64,000 bases of DNA from Streptomyces sp. NBC_00223 (GTDB lineage Bacteria > Actinomycetota > Actinomycetes > Streptomycetales > Streptomycetaceae). This document shows, in pieces, positions 54,598 to 64,000 of this stretch; within the stretch, counting starts at the first letter, position 1, and every line of letters begins with the position of its first letter. Location of the stretch: assembly GCF_036199905.1 (NCBI RefSeq), contig NZ_CP108109.1, positions 4,959,501-5,023,500 of the forward strand, given 5' to 3'. The position numbers and the translations under genes were made by a program. The notes under the pieces were generated by a model. The model was not told the DNA's origin. It saw nothing but the letters and a program-made list of their open reading frames with translations, and did not search any database.

Positions 54598-55909
54598 CCC
54601 GCCACGGCAGCTCGGCCGTGATCCGGGTGGGCCCGCCCACCGGCGAGTCCACGACGAGCACCCCGTCGACGGAGTCGAGCCGTTCGGCCAGCCCGGCCAG
54701 CCCCGATCCCGCCGCCACCGACGCGCCGCCGCGCCCGTTGTCCGTGACATGAAGGAGCAGCCGGTCCTCCACCTGCCACACATCGACCCCCGCCCGTGAG
54801 GCGCCGCTGTGCTTGCTGATGTTCTGCAGCAGCTCGGAGACCGTGAAGTACGCGATCCCCTCGATAGCCGGCACCGGCCGGGCCAGCAGCTCCACCGACA
54901 CGGTCACCGGCACCGTGCACCGCGCGGCCACCGCCGAGAGCGCCGGGCCGAGCCCGCGGTCGGTGAGGATCGCCGGGTGGATGCCGCGGGCCAGGTCGCG
55001 CAGCTCCTGGAGCGCGATCTTCACCTCGCCGTGCGCCTCCTCGACCATCGCCGCGCCCACTGTGGGGTCCTCCAGCAGCTTCTCCTTGGCCAGGCCGAGG
55101 TCCATGGCGAGCGCGACCAGCCGGGCCTGGGCGCCGTCGTGCAGGTCCCGTTCGATCCGCCGCAGGTCCGCCGCCGCCGTGTCGACCACGACCCCGCGGT
55201 CCGACTCCAGCTCGGTGACCCGGCTGTCCAGCCGCGACGGCCCGAGCAGCCCGGACACCAGCAGCCGGTCCACATGGGCCATGCCCCGCACCAGCCACGG
55301 GGTGAGCAGCACCAGCACCAGCCCGATGGCAGCGCACATCGCCAGGTCCAGCGGGCTGTCCAGATACCAGTCGTGCCGGTGGTCGGAGCTGCCGTACACC
55401 TGAATGCCGTCATGGCTGGTGTAGGCGGGGAACACCCACTTCCACAGCGGGTAGGTGAGGAAGACCCAGCCGTTGACGAAGAAGCTGATCGCCACCGAGA
55501 AGGTGAACACGCCCCACGGGAAGTGGATCAGGCAGTAGATCGTGTGCCGCCAGTTGACGCCGCTGCCGAGCTGGCCGCCGACCTTCGACAGGAAGCCGCG
55601 GCGCTTGGTCCGTACGGGACCCGGCTCGTCGATCTCCATCCACAGCAGTGAGCGCGCCCGGGCCCGCTCCACGCGGCCGACCACCCGGCAGCCGCCCAGC
55701 GCGAGCACCAGCACCGGCAGTCCGATGAAGGTGATCAGCAGCCCGGCGCCGAGCGACAGCATGGTGACGGTCCAGGTGAAGCCGATGATCCCCATCGGCA
55801 GGTTCAGCAGCAGGTAGCACAGCTCCCGCCAGGTACGCGCCTCGAAGGGTGCCCGCAGCGCCAGGGGAAGCCGGTGCTCGCGCTCCTCGGGCGGGAAGCC
55901 GTACGCCAT
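54593..55909 (-). CDS. Sensor histidine kinase (HisKA_3 type), paralogue 1
   Basis: 438 residues if started at the ATG at 55909; an ATG at 55942 has its GGAGG too close. The N-terminal sensor-like membrane region has five or so helices. It is followed by the dimerisation box RRIERDLHDGAQARLVALAM with the phosphorylated His, and the ATPase with N box LLQNISKHSGASRAGV and G box AGSGLAGLAERLDSVDGV. It has an extra membrane segment compared with its neighbour (VFLTYPLWKWVFP and the following loop). Probably pairs with the response regulator at 52701. Confidence 0.9.
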   Translation of the reverse strand: MAYGFPPEEREHRLPLALRAPFEARTWRELCYLLLNLPMGIIGFTWTVTMLSLGAGLLITFIGLPVLVLALGGCRVVGRVERARARSLLWMEIDEPGPVRTKRRGFLSKVGGQLGSGVNWRHTIYCLIHFPWGVFTFSVAISFFVNGWVFLTYPLWKWVFPAYTSHDGIQVYGSSDHRHDWYLDSPLDLAMCAAIGLVLVLLTPWLVRGMAHVDRLLVSGLLGPSRLDSRVTELESDRGVVVDTAAADLRRIERDLHDGAQARLVALAMDLGLAKEKLLEDPTVGAAMVEEAHGEVKIALQELRDLARGIHPAILTDRGLGPALSAVAARCTVPVTVSVELLARPVPAIEGIAYFTVSELLQNISKHSGASRAGVDVWQVEDRLLLHVTDNGRGGASVAAGSGLAGLAERLDSVDGVLVVDSPVGGPTRITAELPWRA

Positions 55910-56101
55910 GGTGGGGACCGTCCTTTCCGCTCTGCTCGTCATACCTCCACACTGGCCGTACGGCGGCCCCGAACCCATGGTGCGGATCGGCGTCTTGGGG
56001 GTGGGGATACCCCTACCTCCTGGGCCCGGCCCCTCGGCAAGCCGCGACGGCCGGCCCCCGCCGGGACCGGCCGTCAGCGCTTGGCCGTCGTCAACGGCCC
56101 C

Positions 56102-57304
56102 TCAGCGGCCGGGCGCACCGGACTTGCGGAACTCCCGGTCCCGCCACGGCAGTTCCGCCGTCACCACGGTCGGGCCGCCGACCGGGGAGCCGACCACGAA
56201 GAGCCCGTCCACCGAGCCCAGCCGTTCCGCGAGACCCGCGAGCCCCGAACCGGCCGAGACATCGGCCCCGCCGCGCCCGTCGTCCCGTACCTGGATCATC
56301 AGCCGGTCGTCCGCCCGCCAGACGTCCACGGACGCCTTACGGGCCCCGCTGTGCTTGCTGACGTTCTGCAGCAGCTCGGAGACCGTGAAGTACGCGATGC
56401 CCTCGATCGCCTCCGCCGGCCGGGCCCCCAGATCGACGGTGACCGCGACCGGGACCGTGCAGCGCGTGGCGACCGACGACAGGGCCGCGTCTAGACCCCG
56501 GTCGGTGAGGATCGCCGGGTGGATGCCGCGGGCCAGGTCGCGCAGCTCCTGGAGAGCGACCTTCACCTCGCCGTGCGCCTCGTCGACCATCTTCGCCGCG
56601 GCCTCCGGGTCTTCGAGCAGTTTCTCCTTGGCCAGGCCGAGGTCCATGGCGAGCGCGACCAGCCGGGCCTGGGCGCCGTCGTGCAGATCGCGCTCGATCC
56701 GCCGCAGATCGGCCGCCGCGTGGTCGACCACGACCCCGCGGTCCGACTCCAGCTCCGCGATCCGCCGCTCCAGCTCGTCCGACGGCTGGAGCAGCCCGCG
56801 GACCAGTCCCCGGTCCACGGTCGTCAGGCCCCGGGTCAGGAACGGCAGCACCGGCCACGCCACGAACAGCGCGACCAGGGTGATGGTGAAGGTCACGATG
56901 CCCCACGGCAGGCGGATCGCGAAGTACAGCGCGTGCCGCCACGCCACCGGGTCCTTCAAAGTCGTCCACAGCCACGGCAGGAAGCCCAGCGTGCTCCGCC
57001 GCAGCGGGCGCGGCTCGTCCACGTGCACATGCAGCAGATCACGGGCCCGCGCCCGCTCCAGCCTGCCGAGCAGCCGGCAGCCGATCAGCCCCATGGCCAG
57101 CAGCGGCAGCCCGATCACCGTGACGGACAGTCCCAGGCCGATCGAGATCATCGTCACGACATAGACGAATCCGATGATCGACAGCGGGAGATTGAGCAGC
57201 AGATACCCGATCTCCTTCCACGTCACACGGTCGAGCGCGAAGCGCGGCGGCGGCAGCGGCTCGGGCGACACGGTGGAGGCCCGGGGCTGGGGCGAGGTGT
57301 TCAT
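56102..57304 (-). CDS. Sensor histidine kinase (HisKA_3 type), paralogue 2
   Basis: 400 residues from an ATG at 57304. It is a clear tandem paralogue of the kinase at 54593: nearly the same membrane leader (WKEIGYLLLNLPLSIIGFVY), dimerisation box, N box and G box, with a shorter second membrane block. The phospho-acceptor His lies in ERDLHDGAQARLVALAMDLG. Two sensors with one local regulator may integrate different signals. Confidence 0.9.
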   Translation of the reverse strand: MNTSPQPRASTVSPEPLPPPRFALDRVTWKEIGYLLLNLPLSIIGFVYVVTMISIGLGLSVTVIGLPLLAMGLIGCRLLGRLERARARDLLHVHVDEPRPLRRSTLGFLPWLWTTLKDPVAWRHALYFAIRLPWGIVTFTITLVALFVAWPVLPFLTRGLTTVDRGLVRGLLQPSDELERRIAELESDRGVVVDHAAADLRRIERDLHDGAQARLVALAMDLGLAKEKLLEDPEAAAKMVDEAHGEVKVALQELRDLARGIHPAILTDRGLDAALSSVATRCTVPVAVTVDLGARPAEAIEGIAYFTVSELLQNVSKHSGARKASVDVWRADDRLMIQVRDDGRGGADVSAGSGLAGLAERLGSVDGLFVVGSPVGGPTVVTAELPWRDREFRKSGAPGR

Positions 57305-57523
57305 GACCCCAGCCTGCCGGGCGGAGGGCGGACGGCGCCATGGGGTGCGTGGGCGGGTCGGGGTGGGGTTATCCCCCGCTCAGGGCTCTCCGGCCGCCCG
57401 CCGTACGCCCCCGCCGGGACCAACGGTGGACGCCTGCGTCCGCTCGTGAGGCCAGGGCCTAGACTCCCTCCGTATAAATCGTCTAAAGATCCACCCGGAT
57501 CGCTGGACACCACCGGTACACGA
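57305..57523 (+). promoter_or_regulatory. Upstream region of the second nuo locus
   Basis: 219 bases. A TATAAAT near 57472 within CTCCGTATAAATCGTCTAA could serve as a -10 element. No Rex-type TGTGA dyad is visible, in contrast with the first nuo operon, so the two sets are probably controlled differently. Confidence 0.4.
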
Positions 57524-57913
57524 GTGAACGAGGTGCGGACGGACGTGGACTACTTCCACGGCTACTCGGTCGTCGGGCTGGTCGCGGTCGTCGGTGTGCT
57601 CTTCGTGACGGTCGCGTTCGCGGCCGGCCGACTGCTGCGGCCCGTCGTGCCGACGCGCGAGAAAATGCTCACGTACGAGTGCGGGGTCGACCCGGTCGGC
57701 GAGGGCTGGGCGCACACCCAGATCCGCTACTACGTGTACTCGTTCCTCTATGTGATCTTCGCGGTGGACGCGATCTTCCTCTTCCCGTGGGCGACGGTCT
57801 TCGCCGCGCCGGGCTTCGGCGCCACCACGCTGGTCGAGATGTTCGTCTTCATCGGCTTCCTCGCGGTCGGGCTGCTCTACGCCTGGAAGAAGGGCGTACT
57901 CGAATGGACCTGA
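57524..57913 (+). CDS. nuoA2: NADH-quinone oxidoreductase subunit A, second copy
   Basis: 129 residues from the GTG at 57524 (GTG codons at 57533 and 57545 are alternatives). It has three membrane helices and the motifs [19 protein letters not shown] and [11 protein letters not shown] at the end. It differs throughout from NuoA at 5158, so the duplication is old. First gene of an eight-gene run (A-B-C-H-I-J-K-L) within the window. Confidence 0.93.
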   Translation: MNEVRTDVDYFHGYSVVGLVAVVGVLFVTVAFAAGRLLRPVVPTREKMLTYECGVDPVGEGWAHTQIRYYVYSFLYVIFAVDAIFLFPWATVFAAPGFGATTLVEMFVFIGFLAVGLLYAWKKGVLEWT

Positions 57914-58524
57914 ACTCCGTGGACCTCACAGCCGCCGCCGGCCCCGAGCCGTTGCCGGAGCCGCGCCGCCTCGGGCCGCTCGCCCGGCTGGCGCCCGAGC
58001 CGATGAAGGTGGTCCTCAACTGGGGCCGCCGCTACAGCCTGTGGGTCTTCAACTTCGGCCTGGCCTGCTGCGCGATCGAGTTCATCGCCGCGTCCATGTC
58101 CCGGCACGACTTCATCCGGCTCGGCGTCATCCCGTTCGCGCCCGGCCCGCGCCAGGCCGACCTGATGGTCGTCTCCGGCACGGTCACCGACAAGATGGCC
58201 CCGGCCGTCAAGCGGCTGTACGAGCAGATGCCCGAACCGAAGTACGTCATCTCCTTCGGCGCCTGCTCCAACTGCGGCGGCCCGTACTGGGACTCGTACT
58301 CCGTCACCAAGGGCGTCGACCAGATCATCCCGGTCGACGTCTATGTGCCCGGCTGCCCGCCGCGGCCCGAGGCTCTGCTCCAGGGCATCCTCAAGCTCCA
58401 GGAGAAGATCGCCCGGGAGTCGCTGGGCGAGCGTTACGCCACGGGCGGCTCGCGGCCCTCGGCCGCCGCGCTGACCAGCGGTCTCGTCACGCCGCCGGCC
58501 GGGCCGGAAGCGGGTGGGCGGTGA
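57904..58524 (+). CDS. nuoB2: NADH-quinone oxidoreductase subunit B, second copy
   Basis: 206 residues, overlapping nuoA2 by ten bases. All cluster N2 ligands remain: the adjacent pair in LACCAIEF, the third in [12 protein letters not shown] and the fourth in [10 protein letters not shown] Pro/Leu-rich N-terminal extension (about 35 residues) and a Gly/Ala-rich tail distinguish it from the first copy. Intact ligands argue that this complex still does electron transfer to a quinone. Confidence 0.94.
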   Translation: MDLNSVDLTAAAGPEPLPEPRRLGPLARLAPEPMKVVLNWGRRYSLWVFNFGLACCAIEFIAASMSRHDFIRLGVIPFAPGPRQADLMVVSGTVTDKMAPAVKRLYEQMPEPKYVISFGACSNCGGPYWDSYSVTKGVDQIIPVDVYVPGCPPRPEALLQGILKLQEKIARESLGERYATGGSRPSAAALTSGLVTPPAGPEAGGR

Positions 58525-60119
58525 GCGGGTTCGATCAGCTGCCCGAGGGCGCTGACGCGGTGTTCGGCGAGGGCGCGAGCGCTCAGCAGGCGTACGACCT
58601 GCTGACCGTCGACGTGCCCGCCGCCTCCTGGACCGCCGCCCTGGAGACCGCCAGGACCGTTCTGGGCTGCACGTTCTTCGACTGGCTCAGCGCGGTCGAC
58701 GAACCCGGCACGGGCTTCCGGGTCTGCGCCCATGTCGTCCGGCTGACCGGCGGCGTACGGCGGCTGCTGATCCGTACCACCGTGCCGTACGAGGCCGCCG
58801 CGCTGCCCACCGCGACCGGGATCTACCCGGGCGCGAGCTGGCACGAGCGCGAGACGTACGAGATGTTCGGCGTCGACTTCACCGGGCACCCCGGGCTTGT
58901 ACCGCTGCTGCTGCCCGAGGAGTTCGAGGGGCATCCGCTGCGGAAGGACTTCGTGCTGGCCGCCCGGGTCGCGAAGGCGTGGCCCGGCGCGAAGGAGCCG
59001 GGCGAGTCGCACGACGGCGGGCCGAAGCGGCGGCAGATGCAGCCGCCGGGCGTCCCCGACCCGAACGAGTGGGGGCCGCTCAAGGGGCAGTTGCCCCCGG
59101 CCCCCGCCCGCCCGGCCCGCACCCCGCGGGCCGCGGGTGCGGGTGCGGCTGGCGCCGCAGGTCGTGCGGGTGCGGGTGCGGCTGGCGCCGCGGGGGAGCG
59201 GCCGGCGCGCCGCAGCCGGAGCGTGGCCGACGGCTCGGCGAGCCAGGCCGCCGGTACGGAAGCCGGTACGGAAGCGGCGCCCGGCGCTTCGGCGCCGTCC
59301 CGGGAGCCGCGCAGGCGGGCCCCGGACGCGCCGTGGGAGCAGCCCCGCGAGACGCCTCCGGCGCGGGAAGCCGACGAGCCGTTCGGCGGACGGCGCTCCG
59401 AGCCGGGCGACGCCCCGGCGCCGGAGCGGCCTGCGGCCGCGCAGCCCGCGCGGACACCGGAAGCGTCCGGCGCCCAGGCCGCCGAGGAGTCCGTGGCCCC
59501 GGAGAGCCCGGCCGTCCGCGAGGAGCCCGCGCCCCCGGAATCTGCGGTCGGTTCGGAGGAGCCGGCAGCCCCGGCGACCCCCGAACCTGCGGAGGTCCCG
59601 GAGGAGTCCGCGGCCCCGGAACCCGTGGAGGTCCCGGAGAAGTCCGCGGCCCCCGAACCTGCGGAGGTTCCGGAGGAGACGGCGGCCTCCGAGCCCCCGG
59701 CGGGCGCCGGGAGCCCGGCTGTCCCCGAGGAGTCTGCGACCCCGGCGGTCCCGGAACCCGTGGAGGTTCCGGAGGAGTCCGCGACCTCCGAGCCCCCGGC
59801 GGGCGCCGGGAGCCCGGCCGTCCGCGAGGAGTCCGCGACCTCGGAATCTGCGGCCGGTTCGGAGGAGCCGGCGGCCCCGGCGGCCCCCGAACCTGTGGAG
59901 GTCCCGGGGAAGTCCGCGGCCTCCGAACCTCCGGCGGGCGCCGGGAGCCCGGCTGTCCCCGAGGAGCCCGCGACCCCGACGGTCCCGGAACCCGCAGAGG
60001 TCTCGGAGGAGTCCGCGGCTCCGGAACCCCCAGCGCGGCCCGAGTCGTCCGGTGGGGGCGAGGCCGGTAGCGGTACGTCCGCCGATGAGGAGCCCCTTGA
60101 AGGAGGCGAGGACAAGTGA
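58521..60119 (+). CDS. nuoC2: NADH-quinone oxidoreductase subunit C, second copy, with giant Pro/Glu/Ala tail
   Basis: 532 residues, against about 200-240 normally. Only the first 180 or so form the 30-kDa fold: [19 protein letters not shown] and [17 protein letters not shown] are recognisable. From about residue 190 there is an Ala/Gly/Arg-rich part with two copies of [14 protein letters not shown] sequence. From about 330 to the end comes an acidic array of units like [14 protein letters not shown] and [14 protein letters not shown]. The tail looks disordered. It occupies the place where nuoD would be. The start overlaps the nuoB2 stop. Confidence 0.85.
   Translation: MSGFDQLPEGADAVFGEGASAQQAYDLLTVDVPAASWTAALETARTVLGCTFFDWLSAVDEPGTGFRVCAHVVRLTGGVRRLLIRTTVPYEAAALPTATGIYPGASWHERETYEMFGVDFTGHPGLVPLLLPEEFEGHPLRKDFVLAARVAKAWPGAKEPGESHDGGPKRRQMQPPGVPDPNEWGPLKGQLPPAPARPARTPRAAGAGAAGAAGRAGAGAAGAAGERPARRSRSVADGSASQAAGTEAGTEAAPGASAPSREPRRRAPDAPWEQPRETPPAREADEPFGGRRSEPGDAPAPERPAAAQPARTPEASGAQAAEESVAPESPAVREEPAPPESAVGSEEPAAPATPEPAEVPEESAAPEPVEVPEKSAAPEPAEVPEETAASEPPAGAGSPAVPEESATPAVPEPVEVPEESATSEPPAGAGSPAVREESATSESAAGSEEPAAPAAPEPVEVPGKSAASEPPAGAGSPAVPEEPATPTVPEPAEVSEESAAPEPPARPESSGGGEAGSGTSADEEPLEGGEDK
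59500..60070 (+). repeat. Imperfect Pro/Glu/Ala coding repeats in nuoC2
   Basis: Repeated blocks coding for (E/V)PEESAAPEP(V/A)EV and [11 protein letters not shown](P/R)EE, with long identical DNA stretches such as TCCGAGCCCCCGGCGGGCGC at more than one place. The array keeps the reading frame for about 190 codons. Confidence 0.8.
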
Positions 60120-61078
60120 ACGACACGCTCGACGTGCTGCTGCGGCTCGTCGCCCTCCTTGTCGTCTTCCTGGTCTTCCCGCTGCTGGTCGGGCAGGCCG
60201 AGCACAAGGTCATGGCCCATATGCAGGGCCGGCTCGGCCCGATGTACGCGGGCGGTTTCCACGGCTGGGCCCAACTCGTCGCGGACGGGGTGAAGTTCGC
60301 CCAGAAGGAGGACATCGTCCCGGCCGACGCGGACCGCCGGGTCTTCCAGATCGCGCCCGCCGTGGCCCTGCTGCCGTACCTCCTCGTGCTGATCGCGATC
60401 CCGGTCGGACCCCATGGCTTCGTGGGCCAGACCATCGACGCCGGGCTGATCTTCGTACTGGCCGTCATGGGCGTCGGCGTCCTCGGCTCGCTCATGGCCG
60501 GCTGGGCGTCGGCCAACAAGTACTCGCTGCTCGGCGGCCTGCGCACGGCAGCCCAGCTGTTGGCCTACGAGCTGCCGCTGCTGCTGGCCGCCGCCTCCGT
60601 GGCGATGGCGGCCGGCACCCTCTCGCTGCCCGGCATCGTGGCGTCGTACCACTGGTGGTGGACGCTGTGGCAGCTGATCGGCGGCCTGGTCTTCTTCACC
60701 GCGGGGCTCGCCGAGCTGCAACGGCCGCCGTTCGACATGCCGGTCGCCGACTCGGAGATCATCTTCGGCGCCTACACCGAGTACACCGGGCTGCGCTTCG
60801 CGCTCTTCCTGCTCGCCGAGTACGCCGGGATCGTCGTGCTCTGCGCGCTGACCACCGTGCTCTTCCTCGGCGGCTGGCACGGGCCGTGGTCGGGCAGCGT
60901 CGGCTGGCTGTGGACGCTGGTGAAGACCGGGCTGCTGGCCTTCGTGGTGATCTGGCTGCGGGTGACCTACCCGCGGCTGCGCGAGGACCAGTTGCAGAAA
61001 CTCGCCTGGACCGTGCTCATCCCGCTCGCCCTCGTCCAGATCGCCTTGACCGGCGTCGTCAAGGTGGTGATCTCGTAG
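60116..61078 (+). CDS. nuoH2: NADH-quinone oxidoreductase subunit H, second copy
   Basis: 320 residues, eight membrane helices, without the long tail of the first copy. Motifs: [18 protein letters not shown] in place of [38 protein letters not shown], and [20 protein letters not shown]. It starts at a GTG overlapping the nuoC2 stop, directly after nuoC2; nuoD, E, F and G are missing between them. Confidence 0.94.
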   Translation: MNDTLDVLLRLVALLVVFLVFPLLVGQAEHKVMAHMQGRLGPMYAGGFHGWAQLVADGVKFAQKEDIVPADADRRVFQIAPAVALLPYLLVLIAIPVGPHGFVGQTIDAGLIFVLAVMGVGVLGSLMAGWASANKYSLLGGLRTAAQLLAYELPLLLAAASVAMAAGTLSLPGIVASYHWWWTLWQLIGGLVFFTAGLAELQRPPFDMPVADSEIIFGAYTEYTGLRFALFLLAEYAGIVVLCALTTVLFLGGWHGPWSGSVGWLWTLVKTGLLAFVVIWLRVTYPRLREDQLQKLAWTVLIPLALVQIALTGVVKVVIS

Positions 61079-61080
61079 CC

Positions 61081-61698
61081 ATGGGTATCCCCGGATCCGG
61101 TCTGGCCAAGGGCCTGGCCCTCACCCTGCGGACGATGACCAAGCGCACGGTCACCGCCCAGTACCCCGACGCGCTGCCCGAACTCCCGCCGCGCAGCCGG
61201 GGGGTGATCGCGCTCTTCGAGGAGAACTGCACGGTCTGCATGCTGTGCGCCCGTGAGTGCCCCGACTGGTGCATCTACATCGACTCCCACAAGGAGACGG
61301 TGCCGGCCGCCGCGCCCGGCGGGCGCGAGCGCAGCCGCAATGTCCTCGACCGGTTCGCCATCGACTTCTCGCTGTGCATGTACTGCGGCATCTGCATCGA
61401 GGTGTGCCCCTTCGACGCGCTGTTCTGGTCGCCGGAGTTCGAGTACGCCGAGACGGACATCCTCGACCTCACCCATGAGCGCGACAAGCTGCGCGAGTGG
61501 ATGTGGACGGTACCCGCGCCGCCCGCGCTCGACCCGGCGGCCGAGGAGCCGAAGGAGATCGCGGCGGCACGCAAGGCCGCCGAGAAGGCGGCGAAGGCCG
61601 CGGAGTCCGAGCGGGCAGCGCGGTCCGAGACGGCCGAGACGGCCGAGCAGACGCAGCCCGAGTCGGCGCCGCGCGAGAACGGGGAGGGGGAGGCGTGA
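61081..61698 (+). CDS. nuoI2: NADH-quinone oxidoreductase subunit I, second copy
   Basis: 205 residues. Both 4Fe-4S motifs are intact: [12 protein letters not shown] and [12 protein letters not shown]. The start is the ATG two bases after the nuoH2 stop. The Ala/Glu/Lys-rich tail (about 150-205) is probably a helix or coil. With no NuoG here, its electron donor would have to be another protein such as ferredoxin or the NuoEFG of the first operon (inference). Confidence 0.94.
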   Translation: MGIPGSGLAKGLALTLRTMTKRTVTAQYPDALPELPPRSRGVIALFEENCTVCMLCARECPDWCIYIDSHKETVPAAAPGGRERSRNVLDRFAIDFSLCMYCGICIEVCPFDALFWSPEFEYAETDILDLTHERDKLREWMWTVPAPPALDPAAEEPKEIAAARKAAEKAAKAAESERAARSETAETAEQTQPESAPRENGEGEA

Positions 61699-62303
61699 AC
61701 CTCAGTGCCGCCGCCCACCACCCGGGCTTCCTCTCGCCGACCGGCGTGGAGATCACCTTCGTACTGGTCGGCCTCGCCGCCCTCGGCGCCGCCGTCCTCA
61801 CCGTCACCACCCGTCAGCTGGTGCACGCCGCCCTGTGGCTGGTCGTCGCCCTCGGCGGGCTGGCCGTCGAATACCTGCTGCTCACCGCGGAGTTCATCGC
61901 GTGGGTGCAGGTGCTGATCTACGTCGGTTCCGTTGTCGTCCTCCTGCTGTTCGGCCTGATGCTGACCCGGGCGCCCATCGGCCGCTCCCCGGACGCCGAT
62001 TCGGAGAACCGCTGGGTCGCCCTGGCGGTGGCCGTCGCCGCCGCGGGCACCCTGGTGTGGGTGGTCGTGGACGCCTTCCGGTCGACCTGGATCGATCTGC
62101 ACGGGGTGGCCCAGGGGTCCTCCCGGGCCACCGGCGAGAGCCTGTTCCGGCACTGGGTGCTGCCGTTCGAGGCGCTGTCGGTGCTGCTGCTGGCCGCGCT
62201 GGTCGGCGCGATCGTGCTGTCCCGGCGCGACGGCACGACCGCCCAGGCCCAGGCTCAGGCCCAGCCCCCGGCCTCGGCCTCGGCCGACGGCAAGGAGAAC
62301 TGA
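61695..62303 (+). CDS. nuoJ2: NADH-quinone oxidoreductase subunit J, second copy
   Basis: 202 residues, five membrane helices, with [20 protein letters not shown] as the family segment. It is shorter than the first copy, lacking the long tail. The GTG start overlaps the nuoI2 stop by four bases. Confidence 0.92.
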   Translation: MNLSAAAHHPGFLSPTGVEITFVLVGLAALGAAVLTVTTRQLVHAALWLVVALGGLAVEYLLLTAEFIAWVQVLIYVGSVVVLLLFGLMLTRAPIGRSPDADSENRWVALAVAVAAAGTLVWVVVDAFRSTWIDLHGVAQGSSRATGESLFRHWVLPFEALSVLLLAALVGAIVLSRRDGTTAQAQAQAQPPASASADGKEN

Positions 62304-62689
62304 TGCACCTCGCCTATCCCGCCGTCCTCGCCGTCCTGCTCTTCTCCATCGGCGTCTACGGCGTGCTCGCCCGCCGCAACGCGATCCTGGTCCTGATGTC
62401 CGTCGAGCTGATGCTCAACGCCGTCAACCTCAACCTGGTCGCCTTCGACATCTGGCTGCGCGACACCCTCCACGCCGGCCAGGCGCTCACCCTATTCACC
62501 ATCACCATCGCCGCCGCGGAGATCGGGCTCGGCCTGGCGATCGTGCTGCTCGTCTACCGCAACCGCGGCAGCTCCGACATCGACCGCCTCACCGCCCTCG
62601 CCGACCACGGGCAGCCCGAGGACCCCGGCCCCGGACCGGCCGGGCCCGCGGCGGCAGCGGACGACGAGAAGGCAGAGGCCGCCGCGTGA
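62303..62689 (+). CDS. nuoK2: NADH-quinone oxidoreductase subunit K, second copy
   Basis: 128 residues. The buried glutamates are kept in [14 protein letters not shown] and [17 protein letters not shown] 30-residue Pro/Ala/Glu-rich tail is added beyond the usual end. TGATG overlap with nuoJ2, with AAGGAG upstream. Confidence 0.93.
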   Translation: MHLAYPAVLAVLLFSIGVYGVLARRNAILVLMSVELMLNAVNLNLVAFDIWLRDTLHAGQALTLFTITIAAAEIGLGLAIVLLVYRNRGSSDIDRLTALADHGQPEDPGPGPAGPAAAADDEKAEAAA

Positions 62690-64000
62690 CCCTGATCGCC
62701 CTTGCCGCGCTCGTCCCCCTCCTGCCCTTCCTCGGCGCGGCCGCCGGACTCCTGCTCGGCCGGCGCGCGCCCGGCTTCGTACGGCCGCTGGCCGTCCTGC
62801 CGACCGCCACGGCCTTCGTGCTCGCCGCGATCGTCGCCGCCCGGCAGGGCACCGGCACGCCGACCGACGCCGCCCACCGGCTGGCCACCACCGGTTCCGT
62901 GCCGATCGACCTCGCCCTGCACCTGGACGGCTTCGCCGTCCTGATCGCCGTGCTGGTCGGCCTGGTCGCCACCTGTGTGCAGCTCTACTCCGTCTCCTAT
63001 CTGCGCGACGACCCGCGCTATCCGTCGTATGCCGCGCTGGTCTCGCTGTTCACCGCGGCGATGTTCCTGGTCGTCTACTCCGGCGACCTGATGGTGCTGC
63101 TGGTCGGCTGGGAGGTCATGGGCATCAGCTCGTACTTCCTGGTCGGGCACTACTGGGAGACCGAGACCGCGCGCGCGGCCTCGATCAAGGCGTTCCTGGT
63201 CACCAAGCTCGGTGACGTCCCCTTCCTGATCGGCGTGTTCGCGCTCGCCTCCGACGCGGGCACCTTCCGGATCAGCGGCATCGTCGGCGCCGCCGCGCAG
63301 GGGCGGCTCCACCACCCGACCGTGATCGCGCTGCTGCTGCTCGCCGGGGTCGCCGGCAAGTCCGCGCAGTTCCCGCTGCACACCTGGCTGCCCGACGCGA
63401 TGGCCGGTCCCACCCCGGTGTCCGCGCTGATCCACGCCGCGACCATGGTCGCGGCCGGCATCTACCTGGTGGCCAGGCTGCTGCCGGTGTTCACCGCGTC
63501 CGCCGCCGCGCTGGCCGTGCTCGCCGCGATGGCCGCCGTCACCATGGTCGGCTCGGGTCTGGCCGCCCTCGCGCAGGACGACATCAAACGGGTGCTCGCG
63601 TACTCCACGATCGGCCAACTCGGCTACATGGCGGGCGCCCTGGCCGTCGGCAACCGCGACGCCGCCGTCTTCCACCTCCTCTCGCACGGCGCCTTCAAGG
63701 CGCTGCTCTTCCTCGGCGCGGGCGTCGTCATCCACGCCGCCGGCACCAACTCGCTCACCGCCATGTCCCGTATGGGGTCGCTGAACAAGCGCGTCCCCGA
63801 CGCGATGTGGACGATGGGCATCGCCCTCGCCGCCCTCGCGGCCCTCCCTCCGCTGTCCGGCTTCTTCTCCAAGGAGTCCGTGCTGCGCGCCGCCGAGCAC
63901 GCCTCCGCCGGCGACACCGCCCATGTGCCGTCGGCGGTCGGCTGGACCGTACTCGTCGCGGGCCTGGTCGCCGCCGTGCTCACCGCCGGCTACGCCGCCC
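62686..64000 (+). CDS. nuoL2: NADH-quinone oxidoreductase subunit L, second copy (cut by the window end)
   Basis: 438 residues are visible from the GTG at 62686; the gene runs off the right edge. Markers of the antiporter-like fold: [20 protein letters not shown], then [20 protein letters not shown], then [19 protein letters not shown], and [20 protein letters not shown]. The family lysines and the membrane glutamate (GWEVMG) are present, so proton pumping is possible. nuoM2 and nuoN2 are expected beyond the window. Confidence 0.93.
   Translation, partial: MTLIALAALVPLLPFLGAAAGLLLGRRAPGFVRPLAVLPTATAFVLAAIVAARQGTGTPTDAAHRLATTGSVPIDLALHLDGFAVLIAVLVGLVATCVQLYSVSYLRDDPRYPSYAALVSLFTAAMFLVVYSGDLMVLLVGWEVMGISSYFLVGHYWETETARAASIKAFLVTKLGDVPFLIGVFALASDAGTFRISGIVGAAAQGRLHHPTVIALLLLAGVAGKSAQFPLHTWLPDAMAGPTPVSALIHAATMVAAGIYLVARLLPVFTASAAALAVLAAMAAVTMVGSGLAALAQDDIKRVLAYSTIGQLGYMAGALAVGNRDAAVFHLLSHGAFKALLFLGAGVVIHAAGTNSLTAMSRMGSLNKRVPDAMWTMGIALAALAALPPLSGFFSKESVLRAAEHASAGDTAHVPSAVGWTVLVAGLVAAVLTAGYAA

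Overview
This is a high-GC window from an actinomycete, most likely the family Streptomycetaceae. The evidence is strong G/C third-position bias, GTG starts, ATGA/GTGA stop-start overlaps, a 14-gene nuoA-N operon, menaquinone-type isoprenoid genes, Scr1/WhiJ-type regulator clusters, and secreted xylan enzymes with CBM2 domains. The gene order (menG end, geranylgeranyl reductase, NlpC/P60, nuoA-N, polyprenyl synthase, ABC pair, korAB, histidine kinases, second nuo set) matches what I recall of Streptomyces chromosomes.

Layout. (1) 1-5.1 kb: end of menG, a zinc-ribbon membrane protein, a geranylgeranyl-reductase-family flavoprotein and a secreted NlpC/P60 hydrolase. (2) 5.1-21.1 kb: a complete complex I operon nuoABCDEFGHIJKLMN, with a Rex-type operator upstream and an 18-bp-stem terminator downstream. 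(3) 21.1-41.4 kb: an accessory block. It holds a GH11 xylanase and a CE4 acetylxylan-esterase-like enzyme sharing nearly identical CBM2 modules, an MFS transporter, a WhiJ/AbaA-like regulator cluster, an orphan antitoxin next to a truncated PIN toxin, a graspetide (ATP-grasp RiPP) locus embedded among remnants of an FxLD-type lanthipeptide locus, and the ergothioneine genes egtA-B-C-D with egtC and egtD in one uninterrupted frame. (4) 41.7-57.3 kb: polyprenyl diphosphate synthase, a LolA-like protein with an internal repeat, an ABC exporter, an SRPBCC protein, RarD, a QorB/HxlR pair, 2-oxoacid:ferredoxin oxidoreductase korAB, a response regulator, a quinone oxidoreductase and two paralogous histidine kinases. 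(5) 57.5-64 kb: a second nuo locus, nuoA2-B2-C2-H2-I2-J2-K2-L2 (L2 cut by the window edge), without D, E, F or G. NuoC2 carries a tail of about 340 residues of Pro/Glu/Ala repeats.

How it fits together. The core is a menaquinone and respiration neighbourhood: quinone ring methylation, side-chain synthesis and reduction, NADH:menaquinone oxidoreductase under NADH/NAD+ control, and a second complex-I-like enzyme lacking the NADH module, about 5 kb from a ferredoxin-reducing 2-oxoacid oxidoreductase. The accessory block looks inserted between nuoN and the polyprenyl synthase.

The most interesting system is at 31.6-35.9 kb: a TPR-type regulator diverging from a precursor peptide, an ATP-grasp macrocyclase and a PIMT-like methyltransferase, an aspartimidylated-graspetide-type gene set. 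It sits between two fragments of a broken lanC, with a second, FxLD-type PIMT intact beside it. Function calls are by motif recognition and family knowledge; no searches were run.
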